64,000 nt of DNA from an uncultured Bacteroidales bacterium (lineage in GTDB: Bacteria > Bacteroidota > Bacteroidia > Bacteroidales > UBA932). The stretch spans positions 1 through 64,000 of the forward strand of contig ONEX01000008.1 in NCBI GenBank assembly GCA_900316955.1, in the 5' to 3' direction. Shown here one piece after another: positions 1 through 10,000 of the stretch (positions are counted from its first letter, which is position 1; each line of letters begins with the position of its first letter). The notes beneath the pieces were generated by a model, which was given only the letters and a program-made list of their open reading frames with translations, searched no databases and had not been told where the DNA came from. A program made the translations under genes and the position numbers.

Positions 1-125
1 TCATCATCGATGCTGAGAGCCATCTTCCGCTTGAGATAGTCCCAAGCAGGGATAGGGACGATGTTGCGAAGGCACTTCGCAAATACAAACATGCGACGGC
101 CCCCGGCCGGCGGAATCTCGCCCAT
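1..125 (-). CDS. partial unidentified protein, cut by window edge
   Basis: An open frame on the minus strand runs off the left edge. From the ATG at 125 it gives about 41 residues. A second in-frame ATG at 92 starts MFVFAKCLRN and is an equally possible start. An in-frame TAA lies just upstream of 125, so the N-terminus is inside the window. The fragment is basic and has no motif I recognise. It could be the beginning of a real gene or the remnant of a mobile-element gene. Confidence 0.3.
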   Translation of the reverse strand, partial: MGEIPPAGGRRMFVFAKCLRNIVPIPAWDYLKRKMALSIDD

Positions 126-420
126 TCGCCCCGTCGAATGCAACTCATTGGCATACAGTTAACTACGACAATATGCCCGCGCCAAACAGAACGGTCAACT
201 TCTTGCAACTTTCTCTCCGTCAGGAACTTCCATTCGACGGATTGGCCCACTTGATGCGCTCTGGCCATCAAGGCTTTTCTCGATTATTACCAGGGTGGGC
301 TCCCTTTTCCCCTCACTGTGGAAATGCCCGGGCAGACTTCCTCTTCCAGAAAGTGATGCTTCCCATTTGCAGAACTGAATGGAAAAAGCCATATTTGCCT
401 ACACGCATCTTAGACTACCG
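126..420. other. non-coding stretch upstream of the BASS transporter gene
   Basis: No convincing gene is visible. Short open frames on both strands (near 173-424 and 195-392) have no recognisable protein character. Only the last 55 bases carry a clear signal, the promoter at 366-397. The stretch may be degraded coding sequence. Confidence 0.4.
366..397 (+). promoter_or_regulatory. Bacteroidota-type promoter for the BASS transporter gene
   Basis: TTTG at 366-369 is followed after 20 bases by CATATTTG at 390-397, one mismatch from the TAnnTTTG -7 consensus. The -7 ends 23 bases before the ATG at 421. This argues against an in-frame start at 379, which lies inside the promoter. Confidence 0.55.
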
Positions 421-1344
421 ATGAAGCGCTTCTGCAAACTGATTTCGGACTACATGGGCATACTGGTGCTGCTGTCGGCGCTGGCGGCCCTGCTGTTCCC
501 TGACACAATCAGTCACCTGAAGCCCAGGCTCATCAACCCGCTGCTCGGGGTGATCATGTTCGGGATGGGCCTGACCCTCAAGGCGGAAGATTTCAAGGTG
601 GTGTTCAGCCGGCCCAAGGACGTGCTCGTGGGCTGCTTGGCGCAGTTCACGGTGATGCCGCTGCTGGCGTTTGCATTGACAAAGATCTTCCGGCTGGAAC
701 CCGCCCTCGCCATCGGCGTCATCCTCGTCGGATGCTGCCCGGGCGGGACGGCCTCGAACGTCATCACCTACCTGGCCAAGGGCGACCTGGCGCTGTCCGT
801 CGGGATGACGGCCGTATCGACCGTGCTGGCGCCGGTCCTGACCCCCTTGCTGGTGTGGCTGCTGGCGGGGGAGACGGTGGATGTCGATGTCGTCGGCATG
901 CTCCTGAGCATCCTCTGGGTGGTGATCCTGCCCATCGCGCTGGGTCTTCTCGTGAAGCGCTTCTGGCCCCGGACGACGGAGCAGGCGTCGGCCTACCTGC
1001 CGGCCCTGTCCACCCTCGCCATCTGCGTCATCGTCCTCATCGTCATCGCCGCCAATGCGCACAAGCTGCTGGACGGCGGCCTGGTCATCCTGCTGGTGGT
1101 CGTGCTCCATAACGTGTGCGGCCTCGGCGCCGGCTACCTGATCGGCTCGCTCCTGCATCTGACGCCGGCCAAGCGCCGCGCCATCAGCATCGAGGTGGGC
1201 ATGCAGAACAGCGGCCTGGCTTCCTCGCTGGCCACCCTGCACTTCGCCGCCTACCCGCTCGCAACCATTCCCGGCGCCCTGTTCAGCGTCTGGCACAACA
1301 TCAGCGGCGCCATCGTCGCAAAGCTTTACTCCCGCCACGCATGA
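421..1344 (+). CDS. bile acid:sodium symporter (BASS) family transporter
   Basis: A 307-residue, very hydrophobic protein with about ten predicted membrane helices and no signal peptide. The family cotransports organic anions or small metabolites with sodium across the inner membrane. Family hallmarks are visible: an early GVIMFGMGLTL segment, GCCPGGTASNVITYLAKGD in the first half, and EVGMQNSGLASSLA near the C-terminus, matching the two unwound crossing-helix regions that hold sodium sites in ASBT-like structures. The start at 421 is chosen because a promoter lies at 366-397. The stop overlaps the ATG of the next gene (ATGA at 1341), so the two are probably translated together. The substrate cannot be told from sequence; bile acid is only the family name. 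Confidence 0.88.
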   Translation: MKRFCKLISDYMGILVLLSALAALLFPDTISHLKPRLINPLLGVIMFGMGLTLKAEDFKVVFSRPKDVLVGCLAQFTVMPLLAFALTKIFRLEPALAIGVILVGCCPGGTASNVITYLAKGDLALSVGMTAVSTVLAPVLTPLLVWLLAGETVDVDVVGMLLSILWVVILPIALGLLVKRFWPRTTEQASAYLPALSTLAICVIVLIVIAANAHKLLDGGLVILLVVVLHNVCGLGAGYLIGSLLHLTPAKRRAISIEVGMQNSGLASSLATLHFAAYPLATIPGALFSVWHNISGAIVAKLYSRHA

Positions 1345-2024
1345 TTGAACTGTCCATCGCCGGGCGCTCCTGCCGCCTGTCCGGGTCCGAGACGCCGGAC
1401 TGCATCCTCGTGCAGCCCTCGGCCCGGCACGAGGACGCCTCGCTGGCGTCGGAAATCGCCCAGCTCGAGGCCCTCGCACCCCATCCCTTCCTCCTCGTGA
1501 CCATCGGGCTGGGGGACTGGACCCTCGACCTCATGCCCTGGCCGGACGGGAACATTTCCCGGGACCCGGAGGCGGGAAAGCATGGGCAGGAAACCTTGGA
1601 CTATATCCTCCAGGACCTTCTTCCCGAGCTGGAACGCCGGTACGGTCCCCGGCCGGTCATCCTGGGCGGGTACTCCCTGGGCGGCCTTTTCGCCCTCTGG
1701 GCCTCCTGCCGGACGGACCGCTTCCAGGCCGTCGCCGCCGCCTCTCCGTCCGTCTGGATCCACGGCTGGATTCCCTTCGCCAAGAAGAACAGGCCCATGG
1801 CCGAGGCCGTTTACCTGAGCCTCGGCGACCGCGAGGAGCACGTGAAGAACCAGGCCATCGCGCGCGTCGGCGACAATCTCCGCGCCTATTACGGAATGCT
1901 CCAGGACCAGATGGGCCCGGAGCATTGCGCCCTCGTCTGGGAGGAAGGCGGCCATTTCAACGAAAACGCGGGCCGTCTGGCCCGCGCATTCGCCTGGTGT
2001 CTGGGGCGGATGCCCCGGATGTAA
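1341..2024 (+). CDS. esterase-like alpha/beta hydrolase
   Basis: A 227-residue cytoplasmic protein without signal peptide. It contains the nucleophile elbow GGYSLGGLFALWAS (G-x-S-x-G) and a late GGHFNENAGRLA segment that should supply the catalytic histidine, the pattern of the putative-esterase (esterase D-like) branch of alpha/beta hydrolases. It starts with a 4-base ATGA overlap with the BASS transporter, implying translational coupling and perhaps hydrolysis of an ester brought in by it; that link is inference. It ends one base before the convergent BACON lipoprotein gene. The substrate is unknown. Confidence 0.72.
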   Translation: MIELSIAGRSCRLSGSETPDCILVQPSARHEDASLASEIAQLEALAPHPFLLVTIGLGDWTLDLMPWPDGNISRDPEAGKHGQETLDYILQDLLPELERRYGPRPVILGGYSLGGLFALWASCRTDRFQAVAAASPSVWIHGWIPFAKKNRPMAEAVYLSLGDREEHVKNQAIARVGDNLRAYYGMLQDQMGPEHCALVWEEGGHFNENAGRLARAFAWCLGRMPRM

Positions 2025-2025
2025 C

Positions 2026-3117
2026 CTATTTCTTCTGCAGATACATGCCTTTCAGGACGAGGCCGGAAGAGGAAACGCCCTCGGGGCTCTCGTCTTCATA
2101 CGGCTGCTGATTCCACATCTCAAAGCGGAACAGCAGATCCTTGGCGAACGCAGACATGTCGCTGGTCGCCATCCACTGCCCGGACTCGTCCTTGGCCAGC
2201 ACGAAGGGAACCTTGCCGGTCGTGGTGGCTTCGTAGAAGTTGATGCGGGCGGCGCCAGGGGCGAGGAGCGGGTACGCGTAGTACACCACGCCCGTGCGGA
2301 TCATCTTATAGGTTCCGACACAGGAGCCAAGCGGCAGCATCAGCCGGTTGCCTTCGAGGGTGATATCGTCGATTTTCAGGGCGATTTCCACGGAAGCGGT
2401 CTTATACGACAGGGAAAGGGAATAGTTGCCGTTGTCGCTTTCCTCGAGGTCGGCCTGCATCGGGAAATCCCGGTTGTTGGGCTGCTGGGCCCCATGCCAC
2501 TCCCACTCGCCGAGCAGTCCGGCGGACAGGTCGAACTGGCCGATCAGGATGGTCCCGGTCACCTGGCCGATGGACCAGTGGACGTCGGCTTCCCGATAGT
2601 CGGCACCGGGATTGGCCGCCACGTGGACGATCAACTTCTCCGGCGTGGTTTCGAAAGTGAGCCAGTCGGCGTCGCTGGTGGCGCGCACCTGCGAGCCGTT
2701 GGCATCGTAGGGGAATTCGAGGGTCTGGCTGTTGTTCTTGACGGTCATGTCCTTCCAGGTGTACGACTTGACGATGACGCCGAACTGCTGGACGATGGTC
2801 TTCCCGGTGGCGTTGCCTGCGCTCATGTCGATGATGGCGTAGCGGCTTTCCAGCCCGTCGTACGCGTCCACTTCCACATGGATCTGGTTGCCGGACACGG
2901 AGAGATGGCACCAGTCGCTCTGGGCGGTGACGGCCTGGAGCGAACCTTCGACGGGGGCCACTTCGATGGTCCCTTGTCCGCCGATGGCCTTGAAGGCGAT
3001 ATCCGCGCCGGTCGTGACGTCGACGGTCGGCGGCACGAGCTGTTCAAACGGAGTCTGGGGCTCGCAGGCGGTAACGGCCAGGGCGAGGAGGGCCAGGTTG
3101 ATAAGATATCTTTTCAT
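2026..3117 (-). CDS. BACON-domain surface lipoprotein of the Sus-type locus
   Basis: 363 residues, last gene of the minus-strand Sus-type operon, 11 bases after the DUF4302 gene. A short signal peptide ends in the lipobox LAVTAC. Two consecutive all-beta repeats of about 85-90 residues follow (roughly residues 38-115 and 116-200), with the BACON-like signatures QSDWCHLSVSGNQ and DADWLTFETTPEK. The C-terminal half looks like a lipocalin-like or jelly-roll domain. Such proteins sit at the position of SusE/SusF and are expected on the cell surface as accessory ligand-binding or spacing proteins. No catalytic motif is seen. The specific ligand is unknown. Confidence 0.72.
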   Translation of the reverse strand: MKRYLINLALLALAVTACEPQTPFEQLVPPTVDVTTGADIAFKAIGGQGTIEVAPVEGSLQAVTAQSDWCHLSVSGNQIHVEVDAYDGLESRYAIIDMSAGNATGKTIVQQFGVIVKSYTWKDMTVKNNSQTLEFPYDANGSQVRATSDADWLTFETTPEKLIVHVAANPGADYREADVHWSIGQVTGTILIGQFDLSAGLLGEWEWHGAQQPNNRDFPMQADLEESDNGNYSLSLSYKTASVEIALKIDDITLEGNRLMLPLGSCVGTYKMIRTGVVYYAYPLLAPGAARINFYEATTTGKVPFVLAKDESGQWMATSDMSAFAKDLLFRFEMWNQQPYEDESPEGVSSSGLVLKGMYLQKK

Positions 3118-3128
3118 GGTGCTTCTCG

Positions 3129-4541
3129 TTATTTGGTTTTACGGAAGGTCCTCAGGTACGGCAGCTGGTAGTTGCCGCCGGTGAAGGAGTACGACTCGGC
3201 GGAGTCATAGTATGAGCTGTCGGCGGTCTCGTCCGTATCGTAGTAGAACAGCAGGAAGGATGTGGTGCCGAACCGCTTGGAGCCCCCGTTGTCCACCCAG
3301 GTGAAACTCGGGTTCTCCCGGTCGCCGTTCCATTTGGCGGCCATGCCCAGGTCGGGATTCATCCAGAGGCCGCCGGAGTCGGGACCCAGCTCCCACGGGA
3401 GCAGGACGACGATGTAGCGGTCCTCGTCGATGATCACCTCGTCCAGGCCGGGCTGGAGGACAGCCTGGTAGCGGAGCTCGATCCGGCCGGTGCGGATGTT
3501 GTAATCCATCAGCAGGTCGAACTGGCTGCTCATGCCTTTCACGCGGAAGTTGACGCCCGGCTCTTCCGGGATCAGCTCGATGCCGTTGATGGTGGTTCCC
3601 GTTCCGAAAGTGGTTCCGTACATCAGGGAATAGGTCCCTGCGAAGAACTCGTACGGCAGCCAGTCGGCCGGGATGTGACCCTTGAAGGAGACGCCGGAGG
3701 CGGACCGGAAGGTGGTGTCGCTCTGGGCCAGGTTGAAATTGAAGTCCAGGGACTCGATCTCGGTCCCGAAAACCTTCAGCGGCTCATAGAAGGACAGGCC
3801 CTTTTCCGTGAGGATGTACGGCACGGTGATGGTGTTGGCGATGTCGTACAGGGGTTTCCCGTCCTTGTCGGTCCCGTAGGACTCCATCTCGTAGGCGGTG
3901 AACTGGTGGTTCCGGACATCGATGTCTCCGGTCACTTTCTGCCCGCCGATCTCTCCGTCGAAGGTGCTGACATAGAAGTTGCGGTTGATCTCGAACATCT
4001 TGGCATTGTAGTCGGCGATGGGCTGGGAGAGCGGATACAGGTTGCAGAACTTCCCGTTGCGCTTGCCCTTCAGGTTGACGACCTTGTTCTCCTTGTCGTA
4101 GCCGATGATGAAGAACTGGTAGTCACCGCCGCGGCCTTCGTAGTATTCGGCGCTGGCCGTCCCGTATTTGTGCAGGACCGGGTTGTACGTATCGAAGGAA
4201 AGGACGGGGCCGCTGTCCGTCGTCAGGACGTACAGGCTCGTGTAGGCGCCCTCTTTATCTTCCTCGCTCATGGCGGTCACCTCTCCCTTCTCGTTGTCGA
4301 ACTTGAGGGCGACGTTGATGCCGCCGAAGTCTCCGTCTTCGTTGCCGACGAAGTACTCCATCCTCCAGCCGTACTGCTCGCCGCCGAGCATCGCGTCCAG
4401 GTCGGACAGATAGGAGGAGAGCCGGCTGGCGGAGGAATCGTCGAAATACTCGACATAGCTCTTCAGGCAGGACTGCGCGCTCAGCGCCAGCAGGCCCGCA
4501 AGGCCGATGGCCATCATTCTTCTGGTATTCATAATCTCCAT
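3129..4541 (-). CDS. DUF4302-family lipoprotein
   Basis: 470 residues. The N-terminus carries a signal peptide with lipobox LSAQSC, followed by the motif ASRLSSYLSDLDAMLGGEQ and YGWRMEYF typical of DUF4302 proteins. The family is repeatedly found in operons with SusC, SusD and a HExxH lipoprotein, as here. No enzymatic motif is evident; a surface role in binding or presenting the imported substrate is inferred. The first ATG at 4541 lies 9 bases after the metallohydrolase stop; an alternative ATG at 4532 gives a more usual short signal-peptide n-region and may be the real start. Confidence 0.78.
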   Translation of the reverse strand: MEIMNTRRMMAIGLAGLLALSAQSCLKSYVEYFDDSSASRLSSYLSDLDAMLGGEQYGWRMEYFVGNEDGDFGGINVALKFDNEKGEVTAMSEEDKEGAYTSLYVLTTDSGPVLSFDTYNPVLHKYGTASAEYYEGRGGDYQFFIIGYDKENKVVNLKGKRNGKFCNLYPLSQPIADYNAKMFEINRNFYVSTFDGEIGGQKVTGDIDVRNHQFTAYEMESYGTDKDGKPLYDIANTITVPYILTEKGLSFYEPLKVFGTEIESLDFNFNLAQSDTTFRSASGVSFKGHIPADWLPYEFFAGTYSLMYGTTFGTGTTINGIELIPEEPGVNFRVKGMSSQFDLLMDYNIRTGRIELRYQAVLQPGLDEVIIDEDRYIVVLLPWELGPDSGGLWMNPDLGMAAKWNGDRENPSFTWVDNGGSKRFGTTSFLLFYYDTDETADSSYYDSAESYSFTGGNYQLPYLRTFRKTK

Positions 4542-4550
4542 GGCCTTTCG

Positions 4551-5471
4551 TTATTTGATATCGATGTTGTGCAGGTCCACATAACCGTTGAAGACGTCCT
4601 GCTGCCGGCGGAGGACCGTGGCGCGGAGCACGTCGATGTCGATGTTGAACGAATCCCGCATGTAACTCCGGACGATGTCGAGCTTGGCGTTGATCAGGGA
4701 ACCCTTCTCACCGGCCTTGCCGATCTGGGTGTCCCACCATTTCTGGTCGTGGGTGATGTACTCGGACAGCATCTCGGCGAAGTCTTCGGAGTCGGAATGC
4801 TGGGCGTAGTCGGTGATGAAGCCGTTCTGGAGGTATTCCTTGTTGTAAGGGGCGTCGCTCCAGCTGTCCGCCACGTAGCCCGTGCCCGTGATCATCGCGA
4901 AGTCGATGGGATAGTCGACCGTCTGGTTCATGATGTGGGTGAACTCGTGGTGGATGGTCTTGATGAAGTAGTGGTTGAGGGATTCGATCGGATCGCCGTA
5001 GAAATCGCCATACCCTTTCTCCATCGTCTCGTTCAGCAGGTTCACGCCCGCCAGGAAGATCTTCTTGCCGCCTTCCGCGGTGCCGAGGATGATGGTGCCG
5101 TTGTTGCGGTACTCCCACTCGCCCGTGAGGAAGAACATCTTCGGAAAGAAGTTGCGGGTGAAAGTGATGCCGGCCACTTCGTCATAGGTCTCGACGCAGA
5201 GGTACTTCACCAGGTGGGCCATCACGATGGAATTCTCGTAATCGGCGGGGATGGTGAAATAGTTCATGTCGGACTCGTTCATCTCGAACCGGTATTTGAA
5301 GTCGATGTTGTAGGGCAGCAGGAAGTTGGCTTCCAGCCACCGGTCGAAATCGTTCTGCTTGGTCTGGGAGACGACGATGACGCTGTTCTCGCTCATCTCG
5401 TCCTTGACGCAGGCGGTTGCGCCCAGGGTCAGGGCCGCAACGATGAAACAGAAATAAAGGATTCTTTTCAT
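4551..5471 (-). CDS. substrate import-associated zinc metallohydrolase lipoprotein
   Basis: 306 residues with signal peptide and lipobox GATAC (Cys21). Residues 175-179 form the zinc-metalloprotease motif HEFTH inside TIHHEFTHIMNQ, and a downstream acidic stretch (HSDSEDFAEMLSEYI) probably supplies the third zinc ligand. This is the family known as the substrate import-associated zinc metallohydrolase lipoprotein, found next to SusC/SusD pairs. It should be anchored on the outer surface and cut a peptide bond in the substrate before import; the substrate is not known. It lies 12 bases downstream of susD and 9 bases upstream of the DUF4302 gene, so it belongs to one operon. Confidence 0.85.
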   Translation of the reverse strand: MKRILYFCFIVAALTLGATACVKDEMSENSVIVVSQTKQNDFDRWLEANFLLPYNIDFKYRFEMNESDMNYFTIPADYENSIVMAHLVKYLCVETYDEVAGITFTRNFFPKMFFLTGEWEYRNNGTIILGTAEGGKKIFLAGVNLLNETMEKGYGDFYGDPIESLNHYFIKTIHHEFTHIMNQTVDYPIDFAMITGTGYVADSWSDAPYNKEYLQNGFITDYAQHSDSEDFAEMLSEYITHDQKWWDTQIGKAGEKGSLINAKLDIVRSYMRDSFNIDIDVLRATVLRRQQDVFNGYVDLHNIDIK

Positions 5472-5483
5472 ACCGTTCTGCGA

Positions 5484-7076
5484 TTATTGGTTGTCACGGG
5501 GATTGGGGGTGATGCCGGCGTCGCGGACCTTGCTCGGGATCTGGACGGCGGTACGTTTGTCGAAGGGGTCCAGGGTGCCCGTCTTGCGGTACGGGCGGCC
5601 GTCGGCATTGATGATGCGGCGGTCCAGCTGGATGCCGTAGCGCTTGACGTCGAACCAGCGCAGGCCCTGTCCCAGCGTCTCCACGCGCTTGAGCGCGAGG
5701 ACGCAATGGATCATGTTCTCCTTCGTGGAGCCTTCCTCGAGGGTGACGAACTTGGGATGCAGGTGCTTCTTGACGCTGGAGGAGTCCCAGACATGGTAGG
5801 GCTGGTTGTTGAACCAGGTGTTCACGCGGTCCTCGTCCAGGGTGCGGGGAAGATGCTCCTCGTCCGCGCTGGCGATGTTCCGGATCCAGAGGTTCATGTC
5901 GTCCAGGGCGGCCTGGTTGTTCCCCAGGAGGATGTTCGCCTCGGCGCGCTCCAGGAGGACCTGGTCGGAGGTGAAGGCCGGATACACCGTGCGGTAGTAG
6001 CCGATGCGGGCCACCGGGTCGGTGTATTCGAACAGGTAGGGGAGTTTCCAGAACATGGTCTTGTCCAGGTTCGTGGCCTCATATTCCTTCATGCCCATCC
6101 AGTAGGTCTCGTTGCTGCCGTTCCACAGGTTCGGGATGGCTTCGCCCGTCTCCGTCGAGGCCAGGTAGTTGCCATGGGCATACCGGGAATAGACGTAGTA
6201 GGGGCCGAAGGCGAGGCCCATCTTGGAATAGGCCGTCATCAGCAGGAGGTTGCAGTTCAGGGAAGCGTCGATGTAGTGCTCGACGATCGGATCGTACTTC
6301 TGGGTCATCTTCGCCTGATACTCCCAGTCACGGAGCATCGCGGCCGGTTCCGAACCCAGGCACTCGGTCGCATACCTTACGCTCTTGTCCAACTTGCCGT
6401 AGTAGAGGTAGAAGCGGGCTGCGAAGGCATAGGCGGCCTTCTTGTTGAAGTGATACTTCGGGACGGTGTAGTACTGGTCGGAGACATACGGAAGCGCAGC
6501 CTCCAGGTCCTTCTCGATCCGGTCATAGACCTCGGCGACATTGATGCGGTCATACCGCGGGGCGAGCGTGGTCTCGGATTCCATCATGTAGGGGACGCCG
6601 AGGTCGCTGGCGCTGGTCTCCGGGTTGTAGGCGAGGCAGAATACGTTGACCAGGATGAAGTGGTTGTAGGCCCGGCACAGGAGCGCTTCGGCCCGCTCGG
6701 CGGACAGGTCCAGGGACTTGTCCTCGGCCGTGAGTTCGTCGATGGAGTTGAGCGCTTCGTTGGCGCAGGCGATGGCGTGGTAGGAGGACTCCCAGATGGA
6801 TTCCGGGTCCTCGTTGTCGCTCTCGGTCACGTCGTCCCAGGCGAAGACCTGGTCGATGAACCGGTCGGTATAGGGGTTGTTGGTGCCGTAGTCGTCCACG
6901 TTGTCGGACATGAACTCGGTGACGAGCATGTAGTCCGTGGGAGGATAGGCCGACACGAGGAGGGCCTGGATCTTCTGCTGGGTGTCGATCTCGGCCCGGT
7001 TGTCCGGCATCTTGTCCAGGAACTTGTCGCAGCCGGCGAGGGCGAGGAGGCAAAGGATATATTGAATCTTTTTCAT
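5484..7076 (-). CDS. susD: SusD/RagB-family nutrient-binding outer membrane lipoprotein
   Basis: 530 residues from the ATG at 7076. That start is preferred over an in-frame ATG at 7100 because it begins a normal lipoprotein signal MKKIQYILCLLALAGC. The mature start CDKFLDKMPDN is characteristic of SusD proteins (CxxFLDxxP). TPR-like helical segments follow (for example RAEALLCRAYNHFILVNVF) and the C-terminal RWFDVKRYG segment typical of the family is present. SusD forms the hinged lid over the SusC barrel and captures the ligand. It starts 13 bases after susC. The gene symbol is used in the family sense; the ligand is unlikely to be starch, given the metallohydrolase neighbour. Confidence 0.92.
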   Translation of the reverse strand: MKKIQYILCLLALAGCDKFLDKMPDNRAEIDTQQKIQALLVSAYPPTDYMLVTEFMSDNVDDYGTNNPYTDRFIDQVFAWDDVTESDNEDPESIWESSYHAIACANEALNSIDELTAEDKSLDLSAERAEALLCRAYNHFILVNVFCLAYNPETSASDLGVPYMMESETTLAPRYDRINVAEVYDRIEKDLEAALPYVSDQYYTVPKYHFNKKAAYAFAARFYLYYGKLDKSVRYATECLGSEPAAMLRDWEYQAKMTQKYDPIVEHYIDASLNCNLLLMTAYSKMGLAFGPYYVYSRYAHGNYLASTETGEAIPNLWNGSNETYWMGMKEYEATNLDKTMFWKLPYLFEYTDPVARIGYYRTVYPAFTSDQVLLERAEANILLGNNQAALDDMNLWIRNIASADEEHLPRTLDEDRVNTWFNNQPYHVWDSSSVKKHLHPKFVTLEEGSTKENMIHCVLALKRVETLGQGLRWFDVKRYGIQLDRRIINADGRPYRKTGTLDPFDKRTAVQIPSKVRDAGITPNPRDNQ

Positions 7077-7089
7077 ACGGCGTGTCTCC

Positions 7090-10000
7090 TTAGAATCCAA
7101 ATTTGAACGTCACGGTGAACTGCTTCGGGACCGGGACGGCGACGCCGCCGGTGTTGAAGAACTCGGGATCCTGGCCGTTCAGTTTCTTGTCGGCGTACAG
7201 GAGGAAGAGGTTGGTCGCCTGGACCTTGAGGGAAAGGGTGCCCATGTGGAGGGCTTCGGTCACCTTCCTCGGGAAGTCGTAGCCGAGGGAGATCTCCTTC
7301 ATGCGGATGAAGTCACCCCGGGCGATACGGGCCGTGGAGTAATTGTAGGCGTTGTAGGCGTAGGGCAGTTCCGTGTTGGTGCGGTTCTGGATGCGGCTCG
7401 CGATGACCGGGACGTCGGTGTACTTCTCGTCGCCCGGCACCGTCCAGCGGTTGTTGAATTCCTTCGGCATGGAGTCGAGGTCGTTGTAGGACGCGGCGAA
7501 CACCGGGTCCATCCGGATCACGTTGCCGAACGAGTAGGTGAGGAACACGTTCAGCCGCAGGCCCTTCCAGGTGAAGACGTTGCCGAGGGAACCGTAGTCG
7601 GTCGGGTCGGCGCTGCCGGAGAACTCGAGGAAGTGCATCTTCTCCGGGTCGGACGTCTGGAAGTAGATGTCGCTCACGGAGATGTGCTCGTCCAGGGTCT
7701 TGGTGTCCTCATGCCACACGCTCTCCTGGTCCACGAAGGTCGGGAGACCCTCTTCGTTCAGTCCGCGGAAAGGAATGGAGAAGATGCCGCGCACCGGATA
7801 GCCTTCCTTGGCGAAACCGTAACCGGTGATCAGGTCGATCACGCGGGAGATGTTCTGGAGTTTCGTGACCTGGTTGCGGGCGTGCGAGTAGATGAGGTTC
7901 GTCGTCCAGGAGAAGCTGCGCGTCTTGATGTTCTGGGTGGTGAGGCTGATCTCGAAACCGTCGGACTTCATTTCCGCGACATTGCCCATCTTCACGACTT
8001 CACCGCCGACGCCGGGCGTGTTGATCGGGCCGATCAGGTCGTAGTTGTTGCGCTTGTACCAGTCGAAGGTGAAGTTGATGCGGTTGTCCACGAAACCGGC
8101 CTCGAGGCCGAGGTTCAGCTCGTGCTTCTTCTCATAGGTGAGTTCCCGGTTGGCCACCTGGTTGATGTCCAGGGCGACCTCGCGGATGCTCGCGAAGGGG
8201 CGCCAGGGCGTGCCGCTGTTGATGACCACGGTGGAGTTCGTCACGGAGGACGGGCCGCGGTCGGCCGTCAGGGAGTAGGATGCCTTGACGGTCAGGTGGG
8301 AGATGGCGTTCTCCAGGGGGCGCCAGAAGGCTTCGTCGCTGACGTTCCAGGCGCCGGAGATGTTCCAGGTCGGGAGCCAGCGGGCGCTGCGGGCCTTGCC
8401 CAGCTTGTTGGTGCCTTCGTAACGGTAGGTGCCGTTGAGCACGTACTTGCCCTTGTAGGAATAGGTCCCGTTCGCGAAGAAGGCGACGCTCCGGTCGTAC
8501 ATCCAGCCGTAGGTGTAGTAGTTGGAGTTCTCTTCGGAACCCTGCTTGAACACCTGGTAGGCATAGTTCGGAATCTCGCCCATGCTGTACTGGAGACCCC
8601 AGCCGCGGAACCAGGTGTTGTGACGGGTGATGTCGGTCCACTCGGTACCGCCGAACAGGTTCACGATATGCTTGTCGGCGAAGGTCTTGGAGAAGTTGGC
8701 CGTCGCACGGAAGTCATAGCTGAGCATGCTGTTGTCGTTCCGCTCGTAGATACCGCCGTCCGGGAGGACGGAGATCGGCAGGGCGTAGGGGTTGTCCGGA
8801 TCGGTGTACAGGAACGGGTTGGACGCCCGGATGGTGGAGGTCCCCATCGCCCGGTAGGCCTGGGCCTGGTTGGAGTTGTCCAGGATGTTGTGCTCCCGGG
8901 AGGTCTGGGTGTACTTGGCCGACGCGATGGCGCTCAGTTCCAGTTCGGGGATGACCTTGTACTTGATCTCGCCCTGGACGCGGATGTCCTGGACGTTCAG
9001 GTCGATGTAGTTGTTCGCCAGCTCCTGCTTGATGTTGAACGGGGCGTAGTTCCGGGTGTAGAACTCGTCCGGGTCCAGGGCGCGGGACGTGTTCAGCGCA
9101 TAGGAGTACGGGTTGATGTCGAAGTCACGCTTGACCTCGCCGTACACCGGGTCGATCTCGCTGGACAGGGTTCCCGGGGCGCGCTGCTTGCGGTAGGACG
9201 CGTTGGCGATCAGGTTCACCGACAGGTTCTGGAAGATCTTGTAGGTGGTGTTGAGGTTCGCCGTGTAGCGCTGGACGGAGCTCTGCATGGTCCAGCCCGG
9301 ATCGTCCATCAGGGACAGGGAGGCGTAGTAGTTGGACTTGTCGGTACCGCCGGAGGTGGAGACGGAATGGTTGTGCTGGAGGCTGTTCGAGAACAGCAGG
9401 TCGAACCAGTCCGTGTTCCGGTACTCCGCCGCGCGGAGATAGGCGGCGCGGGCGGCGTCCGTGTTCTGGAGGCCGAACTTGCCGGAGGTGGCGTCGTACT
9501 GGGTGATGAGCTGGTACATCTTTCCGTAGATGCCGCTGTTCATCGAGTTCGCCGACTCCGCATAGTTCAGGTAGCCCTTCTGCTGGAGCTCCTGGTAGAT
9601 GGACATCTGGTCCTGGGAGTTCATGATGTTGAAGGTGGAGTACATCGGCTTCAGGCGGACAGTGTATTCGCCCGTGTAGCTGATGTGGCTCTGGCCCGCC
9701 TTGCCCTTCTTGGTGGTGACGACGATGACGCCCGCCATCGCGCGCGCACCATAGATGGAGGTAGCGGAACCGTCCTTCAGGATGTCGAAGGACTCGATGT
9801 CGTCGGAGTTCAGGCCGGCGATCGCGGAGGAGATCAGGGTGGTGGCGTCACCGGAGCTGAGATCGTCCGCGGAGACGTCCACGACGTCCTCCATGATCAC
9901 GCCGTCCACGACCCACAGCGGCTTGGAAGAACCGTAGATGGAGGTGGCGCCACGGACGCGGATCTTCGGCGCGGTGCCGAAGGTGCCGGAGACGTTCTGG

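Noticed and set aside
379..420. Earlier in-frame start for the BASS transporter at 379
   Set aside because: The region contains the promoter -7 element (390-397), so an mRNA starting there could not include this codon.
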